A stretch of 64,000 nt of DNA from Finegoldia magna ATCC 53516 (GTDB lineage Bacteria > Bacillota > Clostridia > Tissierellales > Peptoniphilaceae): the NCBI RefSeq assembly GCF_000159695.1, contig NZ_CM000955.1, positions 62,001-126,000 of the forward strand, in the 5' to 3' direction. Below the pieces are notes generated by a model that was not told where the DNA came from, made no database searches, and saw only the letters and a program-made list of their open reading frames with translations. The translations under genes and the position numbers were made by a program. Shown piece by piece: positions 45,534-54,830 of the stretch (position 1 is the stretch's first letter; every line of letters starts with the position of its first letter).

Positions 45534-47241
45534 CACCCCTTAAATTTGCAGCATACATTTCCTTATAAAGTTCTGATGACTTTAATAGTTCTTCATGAGT
45601 ACCATAAGAATTCAATTTACCATCTTTAATAACGAATATCCTATCGGCATCAACAATTGTCTTTAACCTATGAGCGATTATGATTAAAGTTTTACCCTTA
45701 ACTAGATTTGCCAAGGCGTTTTGTATGAGAGCTTCATTTTCAGGATCTATATAAGAAGTTGCTTCATCTAAAATTACGATTGGTGCATTTTTTAGCATGG
45801 CACGAGCAATAGATATTCTTTGTCTTTCTCCTCCAGATAGATGACCTCCACCTTCACCAACTCTTGTATCATAACCATTAGATAGATTCATAATAAAATC
45901 ATGGCAGGCAGATTTTTTACATACATCTGTAATTTCTTCGTCAGAGGCATTCTTATTTCCAAGCCTAATATTTTCCTTTATAGTCATATCAAAGAGGAAA
46001 TTGTCTTGGGATACAAAAGAAATAAGTGAAGACAAGTTTTCGAGCGACACATCTTTTGTTTCTACTCCGCCAATTTTAATAGATCCCTTATCTACATTCC
46101 AAAAACCAGCAATAAGTTTTGCTATTGTTGACTTGCCTGATCCCGAAGGACCAACGAGGGCTGAAACAGAAGATTCTTTTATTTCCATAGAAAGATTATC
46201 TATAACCTTATTTTTTCCATCGTAAGAAAAGTCTACGTCTTGAAGTTCTATATTATAGGATTCTATTTTTTCTCCCTTGTCAATATTTTCTAACTCTCTT
46301 GAATCTAAAATCTTTCCTATTTCAGAAGTTATAGTTGATATTCTTGACATATCATCCATATAGTTCATGATTTTTAAAATGCTAGAAACTGTAGCAAAGG
46401 ATAAGACGATTAAGGTAATTAAATTTCCTAACTCAATACTTCCATTTATATAAAATAAAATCCCAAATGGTATGATTGTAATAATTCCCATAGGAGAAAG
46501 TAATCTACCTATGGCAACCCTATTCATAGATTCACCCATCCAGTTATAATAAAAGCTTGCATTATCATAAACTGCATCAGCATATTTTTTATAAGATGAT
46601 TCGCTTTGATTAAATGTCTTTATTACTTCTATCCCATTTATATACTCAACAATGGAATTATTCATATGTTGACCAATGGCAACTGACTTTCCAAACATTT
46701 CCTTATAATGAGCATTCATAACAGACATCATGGTAGCCATTCCTACTACAAAAGGAATTAGTGATAGCAAGGTCAATCGCCAATCTAAGGTAAACATATA
46801 AATAAATAATAGAACAGGTCCTACTAAGTTTGCCGTAAATTCTGGAACAAGGTGGGCAAGTGAAGTTTCCATAGAATCAACTTGCTCAACTATAATATTT
46901 TTTAATTCTCCAGATGTTCTTGATAATACATCTCCTAGTGGCATCTTAAATAATTTTTTGGAAATATCATTTCTAATTTCTCCTAATGAATTAAAGGTTG
47001 CCGTATGGGAAATACTTGTTGATATTCCTGCTGCCACTTCTTTAATAACAAATGTTATTAAAATACTTATGCAAAGTGGAGTGTATAAATTCATGTCGCT
47101 TACGCCATTAATCAAATTCACAACAATTTTCGCCATAAAAATATAAGAAAAAAGCCCAGCCACTACTCCAATTATTGCCAGTAAGATTGACATAAAATAT
47201 GAGCCTTTTCTCTTTTTTACATATTGTTTTATTAGATCCAT
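45520..47241 (-). CDS. ABC exporter-type half-transporter, first of pair (locus 2)
   Basis: A half-transporter of 573 residues from ATG 47241, 7 bases after GGAGGGG. Six helices, then GPSGSGKST (about 363), LSGGERQR and IVILDEATSYID. Its start shares bases with the stop codon of the EcfA gene (TGATG). With its partner it forms a heterodimer homologous to the pair at 34935-38400. Confidence 0.9.
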   Translation of the reverse strand: MDLIKQYVKKRKGSYFMSILLAIIGVVAGLFSYIFMAKIVVNLINGVSDMNLYTPLCISILITFVIKEVAAGISTSISHTATFNSLGEIRNDISKKLFKMPLGDVLSRTSGELKNIIVEQVDSMETSLAHLVPEFTANLVGPVLLFIYMFTLDWRLTLLSLIPFVVGMATMMSVMNAHYKEMFGKSVAIGQHMNNSIVEYINGIEVIKTFNQSESSYKKYADAVYDNASFYYNWMGESMNRVAIGRLLSPMGIITIIPFGILFYINGSIELGNLITLIVLSFATVSSILKIMNYMDDMSRISTITSEIGKILDSRELENIDKGEKIESYNIELQDVDFSYDGKNKVIDNLSMEIKESSVSALVGPSGSGKSTIAKLIAGFWNVDKGSIKIGGVETKDVSLENLSSLISFVSQDNFLFDMTIKENIRLGNKNASDEEITDVCKKSACHDFIMNLSNGYDTRVGEGGGHLSGGERQRISIARAMLKNAPIVILDEATSYIDPENEALIQNALANLVKGKTLIIIAHRLKTIVDADRIFVIKDGKLNSYGTHEELLKSSELYKEMYAANLRGDENA

Positions 47242-48704
47242 CAAATCCCCTCCTTAATATTAAATTTTTTTCCCATTAATATAGCTAATATTTTTTCTTT
47301 ATCCTCCTTTGTAGAAAATTCCTCAAAAGAGTATCCGTCTAGATAAAGAATTTTATTGCAGGAATTACACAAAAATTCATAATCATGGGAAATTATAAGT
47401 ATAATTTTTTCTTTTTCTTGTAATTTCTTCATTCTTTCTGAAATAATTTGCATATTATGTCCATCTAAACCACTTGTTGGCTCATCAAATAAATAAACAT
47501 CTCTTTCTAAAAGTTCTGCTGAAGCGATAGTTAATCTTTGTTTTTGTCCGCCTGACATGATTTGTGGATGGATGTCTTTTACATTTTCCAAGTTAAAATC
47601 AGCTAATATTTTATCTGTATCTGCATCTTTATTATTTAGTTTTAACTCGTCTTCTGCTGAAACTTCAAAAAGATTACTATCAGGATTATTTGACAGGTAG
47701 TATATTCTTTTTTGCCTATTTCTTTTGTTTAATTTTTCTCCATTTATAGATATAAAACCACTATCTTTTTTCATAAGTCCACTTAAAATTTTAAACAGAG
47801 TAGATTTGCCTATGCCATTATCCCCAATAATTCCATAAATATTTCCACTTTTAAATTCGTATGTCAAATCTTTTATAAGGACATTCTTATTATAGGAAAA
47901 AGAAATTTTTTCTAAGTTTATAGAATTTATTTCTTTTAACTTATTTATTTTAGGAGATATTTTATTTAAAGAAAAGAATCTTAATCCTAACTTATTGAAA
48001 AAATCTTCACTTTTTGATAATAGTTCTTCCTCTGTAAAAACATTGCTAATTTCCCCATTTTCAAGATAATAATATTTATCCACTACTCCTCTAAGGTAGT
48101 ATAGCCTATGCTCTGAAATGATTATTGTCTTTTTATTTTTCTTTAATAAAAGCATAAGTTTTCTTAAAGCTTCTACACTTTTCATATCTAGGTTAGCAGA
48201 CGGTTCATCAAAAACATAAATAGGTGGATTAAGTGCATTTATTGAAGCAATTGCTATTTTTTGTCTTTCTCCACTTGAAAGACTAAATAAGTTTTTATCT
48301 TTTAAATTTTCTCCATTAATAGATTTTAAGGAATTATTGATTATTTCATCTATTTTTTCTCTTTCTATCCCATAATTTTCAAGCCCGAAGGCAATTTCAT
48401 CTTCTACATTTTCTGCAAAAAATTGACTCTTGGGATTTTGAAAAATAGATCCTACTTTCCTTCCTATTTCATATAATTCTTTTCCCATGGGATTTATTCC
48501 ATCTATGGAAATTTCCCCCTTTAATTTCCCTCCATAAAATTTATAAGCAAGACCATTTATAAGTCTTGTAAGGGTAGTTTTCCCACAACCACTCGCCCCT
48601 ATAAAGGCAACACATTCTCCATCATTAACTTCCAAATTAATATTTTTTAAGATGTTTGCTGAATCTTTACTGTAGGCAAAGCTTACATTTTTTAAATTGA
48701 TCAT
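47241..48704 (-). CDS. ECF transporter ATPase with two fused ABC domains (locus 2)
   Basis: A protein of 487 residues. Domain 1: GASGCGKTT (about 37), LSSGERQK in place of LSGGQ, YVFDEPSANLD. Domain 2: GDNGIGKST (about 298), MSGGQKQR, YLFDEPTSGLD. It lies 1 base after EcfT and drives the ECF module of locus 2. Confidence 0.9.
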   Translation of the reverse strand: MINLKNVSFAYSKDSANILKNINLEVNDGECVAFIGASGCGKTTLTRLINGLAYKFYGGKLKGEISIDGINPMGKELYEIGRKVGSIFQNPKSQFFAENVEDEIAFGLENYGIEREKIDEIINNSLKSINGENLKDKNLFSLSSGERQKIAIASINALNPPIYVFDEPSANLDMKSVEALRKLMLLLKKNKKTIIISEHRLYYLRGVVDKYYYLENGEISNVFTEEELLSKSEDFFNKLGLRFFSLNKISPKINKLKEINSINLEKISFSYNKNVLIKDLTYEFKSGNIYGIIGDNGIGKSTLFKILSGLMKKDSGFISINGEKLNKRNRQKRIYYLSNNPDSNLFEVSAEDELKLNNKDADTDKILADFNLENVKDIHPQIMSGGQKQRLTIASAELLERDVYLFDEPTSGLDGHNMQIISERMKKLQEKEKIILIISHDYEFLCNSCNKILYLDGYSFEEFSTKEDKEKILAILMGKKFNIKEGI

Positions 48705-48705
48705 C

Positions 48706-49377
48706 TTAATAACTCCTCTCCAGGAAAATCATGCTCATTGTGATAAATATGGTGATTAAACAAACAATAACATCAAGATTTCTAAATTTTATTTCTCTTC
48801 TTGAGCTATGTTTTCCAGATGCAGAAATTCCTCTTACTTCCGATGCGGCGGCAAGTTCTTCAGCTATTTTTGAAGATGAAAACATCATAGGAACAAATAA
48901 ATATTCCATCGTTAAAAATGGTTTTTTAATAGAAATTAATCCCCTTAATCTCAATGAGTCGATAATTTCTTTAAACTCACTTTTAACTACTGGGAAAAAT
49001 CTCATCATGAAAATAAGTGGCAAAGCAACATTTCTATGAATTTTCATTTTTTTCATTATTGCCATTATCTCTCCTGGAGGTGTTTTTAAAATTGGTATTA
49101 CTGATAGAACTATAACTAATGTTCTTATAACCATAAACAGAAACATATCTGGAATCAAAATGCCAAAACCTTCACCATTTGAGACAAATCTCAAAAAACT
49201 TAAAACACCCATTGCAATAATTAGTTTTATAGTAGATTTGCTATATCCTTGCAGTGATACATAAATAACTAGAATGGCGGCTAATAAAAAAAGTACAGTA
49301 TCTTTGGACAATACTGAAACCAAAAATACTGTACTTAAAAATACTACTAATTTGGAACGTAAGTCCAAATGCATCAT
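48706..49377 (-). CDS. ECF transporter transmembrane protein EcfT (locus 2)
   Basis: A protein of 223 residues with five to six helices and the coupling motifs VKSEFKEIIDSLRLRGL and SSKIAEELAAASEVRGIS, both with the Ala/Arg-Gly pattern of EcfT. It overlaps the S-component gene by 4 bases. Confidence 0.88.
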   Translation of the reverse strand: MMHLDLRSKLVVFLSTVFLVSVLSKDTVLFLLAAILVIYVSLQGYSKSTIKLIIAMGVLSFLRFVSNGEGFGILIPDMFLFMVIRTLVIVLSVIPILKTPPGEIMAIMKKMKIHRNVALPLIFMMRFFPVVKSEFKEIIDSLRLRGLISIKKPFLTMEYLFVPMMFSSSKIAEELAAASEVRGISASGKHSSRREIKFRNLDVIVCLITIFITMSMIFLERSY

Positions 49378-49964
49378 TTTATTATGCCTGTCTTTTTAAA
49401 ATGCTTTTCTGTCATCTTATTTCCTAAATAGCAACCAATAATTGCCGCCACAATAGTACATGCTAAAGAAATAAGAATCCATTTAGGATTTGTATAATAC
49501 TGAGTTTGTATTTGAACTTGTTCTGGAGATACGCCAGACTTAATGAAAGCATCTTTAAAAAACCATATTTCGCTCATACCATGAGCCGCTCTAGTTAATG
49601 ATGTAATTATCCAAGCAATAGTAATTCTTTTTATATTCCTATAGCTATCTGTACCAAGCATAGATAACTCTGCAATTATCCCGCCACCTACAAACCATGG
49701 AATCATAAAAGGACCCATAAAGACAGTTGCTAATATAGCTTGTATAATATTATAAATTAGTGCAACTCCCGGTTTGCCTACTTTCATAGCCATATAAACA
49801 AAAAATGGTCCTAAAATTAGTGCAGTAAACACAGCATTAAAAATCATATTGAAAAATAATGATGCCCCTGTGATCATTGAAAAAGCAATGAATACAACAA
49901 TCATGATTGCAGAAAAGATTCCTATGGTTGCCAAATCTTTTATAGTTAATTTTTTACTTTCCAT
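49374..49964 (-). CDS. MptD family ECF substrate-specificity component (locus 2)
   Basis: A protein of 196 residues with about six helices. KLTIKDLATIGIFSAIMIVVF at the N-terminus and IAAIIGCYLGNKMTEKHFKKTGI at the end match the paralogue at 32936-33520. AGGAGG precedes the ATG. It is the first structural gene of the locus 2 operon. Confidence 0.85.
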   Translation of the reverse strand: MESKKLTIKDLATIGIFSAIMIVVFIAFSMITGASLFFNMIFNAVFTALILGPFFVYMAMKVGKPGVALIYNIIQAILATVFMGPFMIPWFVGGGIIAELSMLGTDSYRNIKRITIAWIITSLTRAAHGMSEIWFFKDAFIKSGVSPEQVQIQTQYYTNPKWILISLACTIVAAIIGCYLGNKMTEKHFKKTGIIK

Positions 49965-49981
49965 AATTCAACCTCCTTAGT

Positions 49982-49996
49982 TGATAGCTGTTATCA
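49982..49996. promoter_or_regulatory. Fur-box-like palindrome before locus 2 operon
   Basis: On the minus strand TGATAACAGCTATCA, only one base different from the motif at 38445-38459 before locus 1. It lies between a TATTAT -10-like sequence and the ribosome binding site of the S-component gene, where a repressor would block transcription. Confidence 0.6.
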
Positions 49997-50030
49997 TTCT
50001 ATAATAGACTAAGCTTATTTTCTTGACTAT

Positions 50031-51008
50031 TTAGACTAAATGTGCTGTTTTAGATATTTTTCTATATTCTGAAGGAGTGAGATTAAACTTATTTTTAAAA
50101 GTATTTGAAAATTTAGCATGATCTGTGAAACCTACCCTAATAGCAATTTCCGTAATTGAAATTGATGTATTATTCAAAAAATCAGCTGCTACCTCCAATC
50201 TTTTACTTGTTATAGCTTCCTTAATTGTTTGCCCAAAAACACTCTTATAGCAAGATTTCATTGTGGTAGAATTTATCTTAAAGATTTCTGATAGTTTATC
50301 ATAAGTTATATTTTTTTCGTAATTATTCTTTATAAATTCATCTATTTTCTTTACAATATCAACATTTGTCTTAATAAAATATTTCCTATCGCTTACCTTG
50401 TTACTGGTATCAAGGCTTGAAATATATAGGAAAAGTTCTTGAAATTTTATCCTTAGATATTCAATTAGAATTTCATCTGGAACTTTATAAACTTCATAAA
50501 AAATATGTTCAATATGCTGAGTAGCTCTTTGTACAAAAACTTTGTCCTTATTGCATAATTTTCTTAAAACAACTTCAAATTTAATCCCTAACATTTCCTC
50601 TAAAAAATATATTTCGCTATCAAATTCTTTTGGATTAATATAAAAAGTCACACCATGATAATGAGATATAGGAAAAAAAGATTCCTCAGAGCTGTTACTA
50701 CTTTCATTGATTGCAAAATCTCCCGATTCCATATAAGTAATAGTTCCATCGCTTAACACGCATTCAAATCTTCCTTCTCTACAATGATTAATCTCATAGC
50801 TTTGATTTAAATTTTTTGATAATTTTTTCTTTATGACAGAAGTGTGTATATCATTATAAAAAACTGTTACCCCTTTGAAAATTTCGTACTTCGAAACTAT
50901 ATACTTTCCATTTTCCAAATTATGAAATTCGCAAATTCTCCCTTTAGAATTTTCTATTATTTTTTCTAAATTTCTTCCATAAAGATGGCACATTAACTCC
51001 TTACCCAT
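50031..51008 (-). CDS. AraC family transcriptional regulator (locus 2)
   Basis: A protein of 325 residues. The C-terminal double HTH covers about 220-320: ITYDKLSEIFKINSTTMKSCYKSVFGQTIKEAITSKRLEVAADFLNNTSISITEIAIRVGFTDHAKFSNTFKNKFNLTPSEYRK. The N-terminal sensor part is not clear. ATG 51008 has AGGAG 7 bases upstream; ATG 50993 also has AAGGAG. It precedes the ECF/ABC operon on the same strand. Confidence 0.9.
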   Translation of the reverse strand: MGKELMCHLYGRNLEKIIENSKGRICEFHNLENGKYIVSKYEIFKGVTVFYNDIHTSVIKKKLSKNLNQSYEINHCREGRFECVLSDGTITYMESGDFAINESSNSSEESFFPISHYHGVTFYINPKEFDSEIYFLEEMLGIKFEVVLRKLCNKDKVFVQRATQHIEHIFYEVYKVPDEILIEYLRIKFQELFLYISSLDTSNKVSDRKYFIKTNVDIVKKIDEFIKNNYEKNITYDKLSEIFKINSTTMKSCYKSVFGQTIKEAITSKRLEVAADFLNNTSISITEIAIRVGFTDHAKFSNTFKNKFNLTPSEYRKISKTAHLV

Positions 51009-51017
51009 AAAAATCTC

Positions 51018-51602
51018 CTAATTAATAAGTTTTTCTCTCAAATAACCTTCCACCATCTTTTTAATTGTTTCTCTATTTTCAATAAAAATTTCTTTTTGAT
51101 TTAAACTTTCATATCCTAAAATCAAAGTATTTACAAAGGTCACTAAAAACTCATCTTTAAAAATAGATGAGAGCTTATCGTTTGAATCAAATGCAGACGA
51201 TAAAATTTCTGTGTTTGTTTCTTTTAAATTTTCAAACATTTCACACAATCTTTTATCTTCATTTTGTAGTTTCAAAAAAATTGCATATATGCTTTTAAAT
51301 TCATTTTCATCATAAATTCTTTCCATCATCATCTCAGTAATTGCGTCTAAACTCGTTAACTTAGATGTGTCGATAGTTTTGTTTTTTTCTCCTCTATATT
51401 TGATACCTAAGTTCATAAAATCATAAATCATTTCATAGGTTGAGCCATAATAATAGTAAACACCACCTTTACTTAAACTTACTTTTTCTATAACATCTTC
51501 CATAGTTGTATTTTGGAAACCCTTATCTAAGAAACATTTTTTTGCCGCTTCCAGAATTTCTAACTTCCTTTTTTCTCCTACTTTCAATTTTTTATCATTC
51601 AA
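51018..51602 (-). CDS. TetR family regulator
   Basis: From TTG 51602 (AGGAG 8 bases upstream) the protein has 194 residues. The HTH is ILEAAKKCFLDKGFQNTTMEDVIEKVSLSKGGVYYYYGSTYEMIYDFM (about 13-60), typical TetR_N. The C-terminal ligand domain is not recognised. It is the first gene of the locus 2 unit and lies beneath a 12-bp palindrome that may be its operator. Confidence 0.88.
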   Translation of the reverse strand: MNDKKLKVGEKRKLEILEAAKKCFLDKGFQNTTMEDVIEKVSLSKGGVYYYYGSTYEMIYDFMNLGIKYRGEKNKTIDTSKLTSLDAITEMMMERIYDENEFKSIYAIFLKLQNEDKRLCEMFENLKETNTEILSSAFDSNDKLSSIFKDEFLVTFVNTLILGYESLNQKEIFIENRETIKKMVEGYLREKLIN

Positions 51603-51631
51603 AATTTTATCTCCTGTCAATAAACATTTCC

Positions 51632-51643
51632 GACGATATCGTC
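51632..51643. promoter_or_regulatory. Candidate TetR operator palindrome
   Basis: GACGATATCGTC is a perfect 12-bp palindrome 30 bases upstream of the TetR start, with extra pairing one base out. TetR proteins commonly bind such sites at their own promoter. Confidence 0.5.
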
Positions 51644-51832
51644 AGTTTTATTGTAACTCATTTGATAATTAATTTCAATACATGAATTATTTTAAATTTT
51701 ATTAATATTATTTAAGATATTTGCTTGAACGCCCTTTATACTTCTTTATTAATTTCTTTAAATGCGGTATAATTAATAAAACCTAATACAAGCTTAACGC
51801 TTATAACTTTAATAGCTTTAATAGCAAGCACA

Positions 51833-51897
51833 GTAAGTGTACGGACACTTACGAAAAAATTAATGGAGCAGACCTTTACGGAATGCTCCATTTTTTT
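51833..51897 (+). terminator. Two hairpins, the second an intrinsic terminator
   Basis: GTAAGTGT ACGG ACACTTAC forms a perfect 8-bp hairpin at 51833-51852. AATGGAGCA and TGCTCCATT (51862-51892) form a 9-bp stem followed by TTTTTTTCG, a clear plus-strand terminator. No ORF precedes it on the plus strand, so a small RNA or the truncated end of an older gene may stop here. Confidence 0.7.
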
Positions 51898-51898
51898 C

Positions 51899-52010
51899 GC
51901 ACCTAACCACACGAAAGTTTACTTGAGTGTTTGGTAGGTGCTATGCAAGGAATTTCCAAGAGCTAATATAGTTAGCGATTGGTTGAAGTCTACTGCTAAT
52001 TTTTACCTTG
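51899..52010 (+). other. Candidate oriT of a decayed mobilizable element
   Basis: An imperfect inverted repeat, GCACCTAACCACAC (51899-51912) against GTGTTTGGTAGGTGC (51927-51941), followed by AT-rich DNA with CTAATATAGTTAGCG, lies just upstream of a MobC-like gene. This arrangement is usual for oriT of mobilizable elements. No nic site is proven. Confidence 0.4.
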
Positions 52011-52058
52011 TTATGGAAACCCTAAGACCCCGAAATATATTTTATAAAGGAGAATAAA

Positions 52059-52322
52059 ATGGCAAATAGATTTAGAAATGAAAGAATAGAAATAAAACTA
52101 ACTAAAGAAGAAAAAGAAATTTATGTAGTAGATTTAGAACCATTCAGAAACCTACAATGGCTACTATCAAATGCAACAAATAATATAAACCAGATTGCAA
52201 AAGCTACTAATACAACTAGAGTCATTTATAAGAATGAAATTGAATCAATGAACAAAGAAATAGAAAAATTATCAAGAGAAATATGTCAGATCCATTCCCT
52301 ACTTCTTAATAAAGCAAAATAA
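52059..52322 (+). CDS. MobC-like relaxosome protein with internal deletion
   Basis: A protein of 87 residues with AAAGGAG 8 bases upstream. It begins ANRFRNERIEIKLTKEEKE and goes on with VVDLEPFRNLQWLLSNATNNINQIAKATN, both typical for MobC. The usual middle helix (around ARKM) between them is missing, about 20 residues. No relaxase follows. It is probably a non-functional leftover. Confidence 0.65.
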   Translation: MANRFRNERIEIKLTKEEKEIYVVDLEPFRNLQWLLSNATNNINQIAKATNTTRVIYKNEIESMNKEIEKLSREICQIHSLLLNKAK

Positions 52323-52561
52323 ATCTTGCGATATAAAATCAAGATTTAAGTGTTATGAATCTCCAAATCATACAAAATCTAATGCCTATATAAGTCATTA
52401 AATATCAGATGAGTAATATTACATTCTAAATAAAAACTATGTACATCAAATAGCATTTTTAATGAAAATGATTATTTTTTTATTTTTCTAATCAATCTAC
52501 CAGATTTATAAAATTACATTCAAAACTCGCGAATTAAAAAAATATTTTTAGCAAATTTTTT
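52323..52561. other. Intergenic region after mobC
   Basis: AAATCTTG and CAAGATTT at 52321-52347 form an 8-bp stem that may end mobC transcription. The rest is AT-rich with no ORF or repeat I can support. Confidence 0.4.
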
Positions 52562-52593
52562 AAAAAAAGAATACTCTTACTCAAGAGTATTCT
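52562..52593 (-). terminator. Terminator of the caspase-TIR operon side
   Basis: AGAATACTCTT and AAGAGTATTCT form an 11-bp stem with a 4-base loop. On the minus strand a run of seven T follows. It ends minus-strand transcription coming from the 52.7-54.8 kb region. Confidence 0.85.
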
Positions 52594-52694
52594 TCCTCAA
52601 CGTCCAATATGAACTACATTTCCAAATACGTAAAATTATATAATTTATATGTCACAAAACTGAAGATATAAACCTCAATCATGTAATTATTGTT

Positions 52695-52937
52695 TTAATA
52701 TCTTCTTAGTTCCACTCCATATAACCAGTTCCCAAGAGAAGTATATCGACTACTGTAGACTTGATCTATAACCCAAAATTCATAAGTACTATTTCCACTT
52801 ATTTTTTCATATTCTATGTATGGATAAAGACCTAAATATTCAAGACCTATAAAAGTGTAAGATTCCTCCAATACTGGTAAAATACATGATTTCCCATTTA
52901 CATGCCTTCTGCCAAACCCAATCCCCACCGACACCAT
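52695..52937 (-). pseudogene. Hypothetical, probably fragmented ORF
   Basis: An 80-codon frame, rich in Tyr and Gly (SYTFIGLEYLGLYPYIEYEK), overlaps an 87-codon frame in another phase (52840-53103) that holds a plausible start MDLFNIAGYSVYADWIND. Neither has a good ribosome binding site. They may be one frameshifted secreted or cargo protein. I do not recognise either. Confidence 0.3.
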
Positions 52938-53279
52938 TTTGAATTAACAATATTCCCAGTGGCGATATAAGATAAGCATTTACAATTAGATATTCTATTT
53001 TTAATAACATTAGCCGTTTCAGATGATACATTATTTCTATCCAAATTTTGTCATTTATCCAGTCTGCATAAACGGAATAACCTGCAATGTTAAATAAATC
53101 CATCAGTGTCAGTATCAGTTTTTATCTAAAAAACTATGTGCTATAAACAAGTCGTATGAATTTTTTTTTAAAAAACGGAGTGATTTTTATTTAAAATCCT
53201 TGTTTCAGATTCATATCCAATGTCTCTTTTTATAGATTCTATTATTAAAATTCATTTGTTAAAATCATAAAAATTTTAC

Positions 53280-54257
53280 CTAAAATCTTCTATCTTTTGA
53301 CAATTTCCAATAATGTAACCCCAAAGGAGTCAACCTGCACGACTTACAATTCATTGCCGCAAAATACATATGTTCTTCTCCGACAGGTTCAATCAAACCA
53401 ACACTCTCATATAGTTGTAATTCTTTAAATTTTTTAACATTTTCATCTTTTGCATAAGGTTCTTTAATTTCAATTTCATACTCAGGATTATTAGTAAACT
53501 CAAAAGATGGGTCTAAGGAATATTCACTATCAGGATTTTGAAAATAATAACTTAACTTCCTTAAAACTTCAACAGGAACTTTAGGTTTTATTTTTCTGAT
53601 AGGAAGAAATCTAGATATATTTGTTTTAAAAAGAGGTCGTTGTTCCCATGCTCCCAACGACTGATCAACAAATGAATATAAACTTGCTGGTGTAATATTT
53701 CCGCCAACATCAGCAGCACCACCCAACAATCCCTGAATTAACAATTCAGTAAATACTCCATGACCAGTGATTCCATCTTCTACAGCGTATTGGTCTCTAC
53801 TACTGGCAGTCATAATTGTTACACCTTCTCCTAATACTGTTTCATTTGATGAGACAACTTCCAACTCTCCAAATTTGCCTGAAAAACAGCAATCCAATAT
53901 AACAACTTTGTTTTTACTTTTTGATTGTTTTAATAAAGCCAAAATATCTGACATTGATACTCCCATATCTCTGCCTTTAAAATCAGGTGTAACTATCTTC
54001 CCCGTAAATTCATCTGTTCCATGACCTGAAAAGTAAAACAATGAGATGTCAGAATCTCCTTCACAAAAAAGAGCATTTAGCAGATCCAAAAGCTCATCCT
54101 TAGTCTGGATATTTGGAGCATACTTAACTTCAAAATTAGGAGAGCCATCTCCATTTGTTTCAAGTAAGCTTTTTATTTCTTTTGCATCATTTACACATCC
54201 TTTTAAAGGACAACCCGGATAATCATCAATACCAACAACGAGTGCTTTTCTACTCAT
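53280..54257 (-). CDS. Caspase-like (peptidase C14) protease of a TIR-caspase defense operon
   Basis: A protein of 325 residues. The caspase fold spans about 1-210: KALVVGIDDYPG, catalytic His in FYFSGHG (H79) and catalytic Cys in VILDCCFSG (C124), followed by MTASSRDQYA and GHGVFTELLIQGL. The C-terminal 110 residues are unlike known proteases and could be the sensor for a signal molecule. It lies 19 bases downstream of a ThsB-like TIR gene. In type IV Thoeris a TIR enzyme makes N7-cADPR, which switches on a caspase-like protease that cuts many proteins in the infected cell. The gene pair here has that composition; activity is inferred. Confidence 0.85.
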   Translation of the reverse strand: MSRKALVVGIDDYPGCPLKGCVNDAKEIKSLLETNGDGSPNFEVKYAPNIQTKDELLDLLNALFCEGDSDISLFYFSGHGTDEFTGKIVTPDFKGRDMGVSMSDILALLKQSKSKNKVVILDCCFSGKFGELEVVSSNETVLGEGVTIMTASSRDQYAVEDGITGHGVFTELLIQGLLGGAADVGGNITPASLYSFVDQSLGAWEQRPLFKTNISRFLPIRKIKPKVPVEVLRKLSYYFQNPDSEYSLDPSFEFTNNPEYEIEIKEPYAKDENVKKFKELQLYESVGLIEPVGEEHMYFAAMNCKSCRLTPLGLHYWKLSKDRRF

Positions 54258-54276
54258 CCTATAAACCTCTCTTCAA

Positions 54277-54654
54277 TTATATATTCTCAATCCACTTTGA
54301 AATATTTGACCATGTCCAGTCCATTAGTCTAATATATCCGCATTCACTTGGAATAGTAACTCCAGAGTGACTATCATTTCCATATATTCCAACTATTGGA
54401 ATACTTTCATCTTTTGCACACTTCATTTCCCAAATTTGTCCATCTGCATTTTTTGTGTTCTTTGTGACTATTGATATCACTCCATCACATCCTTTTATTC
54501 TTGTTCTACAATTTGTTTTCCACTGTGAATCCCATGGTTTTTTAACTGACATATCCACAAATTCAAAGGGGCTATTTTCATTTTTCGCTTGTCCTTTTAA
54601 AAAATCTCTTAAATGTTCATCCTCAATTGCAAAACTAATAAAAATTCTTTTCAT
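54277..54654 (-). CDS. ThsB-like TIR domain protein
   Basis: A protein of 125 residues, a single TIR-like domain of the ThsB (DUF1863) type. KRIFISFAIEDEHLRDFLKG is the first strand and helix, FEFVDMSVKKPWDSQWK follows, and GCDGVISIVTKNTKNADGQIWEMKCAKDESIPIVGIYG holds W75-E76, where the NADase glutamate is expected. It is expected to make a cyclic ADP-ribose-type signal on phage infection. AAGGAGG lies 9 bases before the ATG, inside the end of the HTH frame. Confidence 0.82.
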   Translation of the reverse strand: MKRIFISFAIEDEHLRDFLKGQAKNENSPFEFVDMSVKKPWDSQWKTNCRTRIKGCDGVISIVTKNTKNADGQIWEMKCAKDESIPIVGIYGNDSHSGVTIPSECGYIRLMDWTWSNISKWIENI

Positions 54655-54656
54655 AA

Positions 54657-54830
54657 TTATTTTACCTCCTTAATGTCGTTAATTTGTATAGTATCTTCAC
54701 TATAAAAATTCAAAGCATTCCAAATTCTAGGCAAAATATCTGTGGTTACGATTTGCCCATTATTAATTTTATAAAATGTATTTTTTACCAATCCTTGCTT
54801 TTTTATCAATTCACCATTTGTCATATCTAA
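54657..54830 (-). pseudogene. XRE/Cro-type HTH fragment heading the TIR-caspase operon
   Basis: From ATG 54824, 55 codons read MTNGELIKKQGLVKNTFYKINNGQIVTTDILPRIWNALNF, the C-terminal part of a small Cro/C1-type HTH. Immediately upstream the same frame reads FK, TAA, LIDLD, where relatives have KLLID, so an ochre codon near 54837-54839 cuts off the first helix. No ribosome binding site precedes the ATG. It probably encoded the repressor of this operon. Confidence 0.6.

Noticed and set aside
52840..53103. Real 87-residue protein MDLFNIAGYS...
   Set aside because: No ribosome binding site, overlap with another frame and no recognisable family; kept only as part of a probable fragment.
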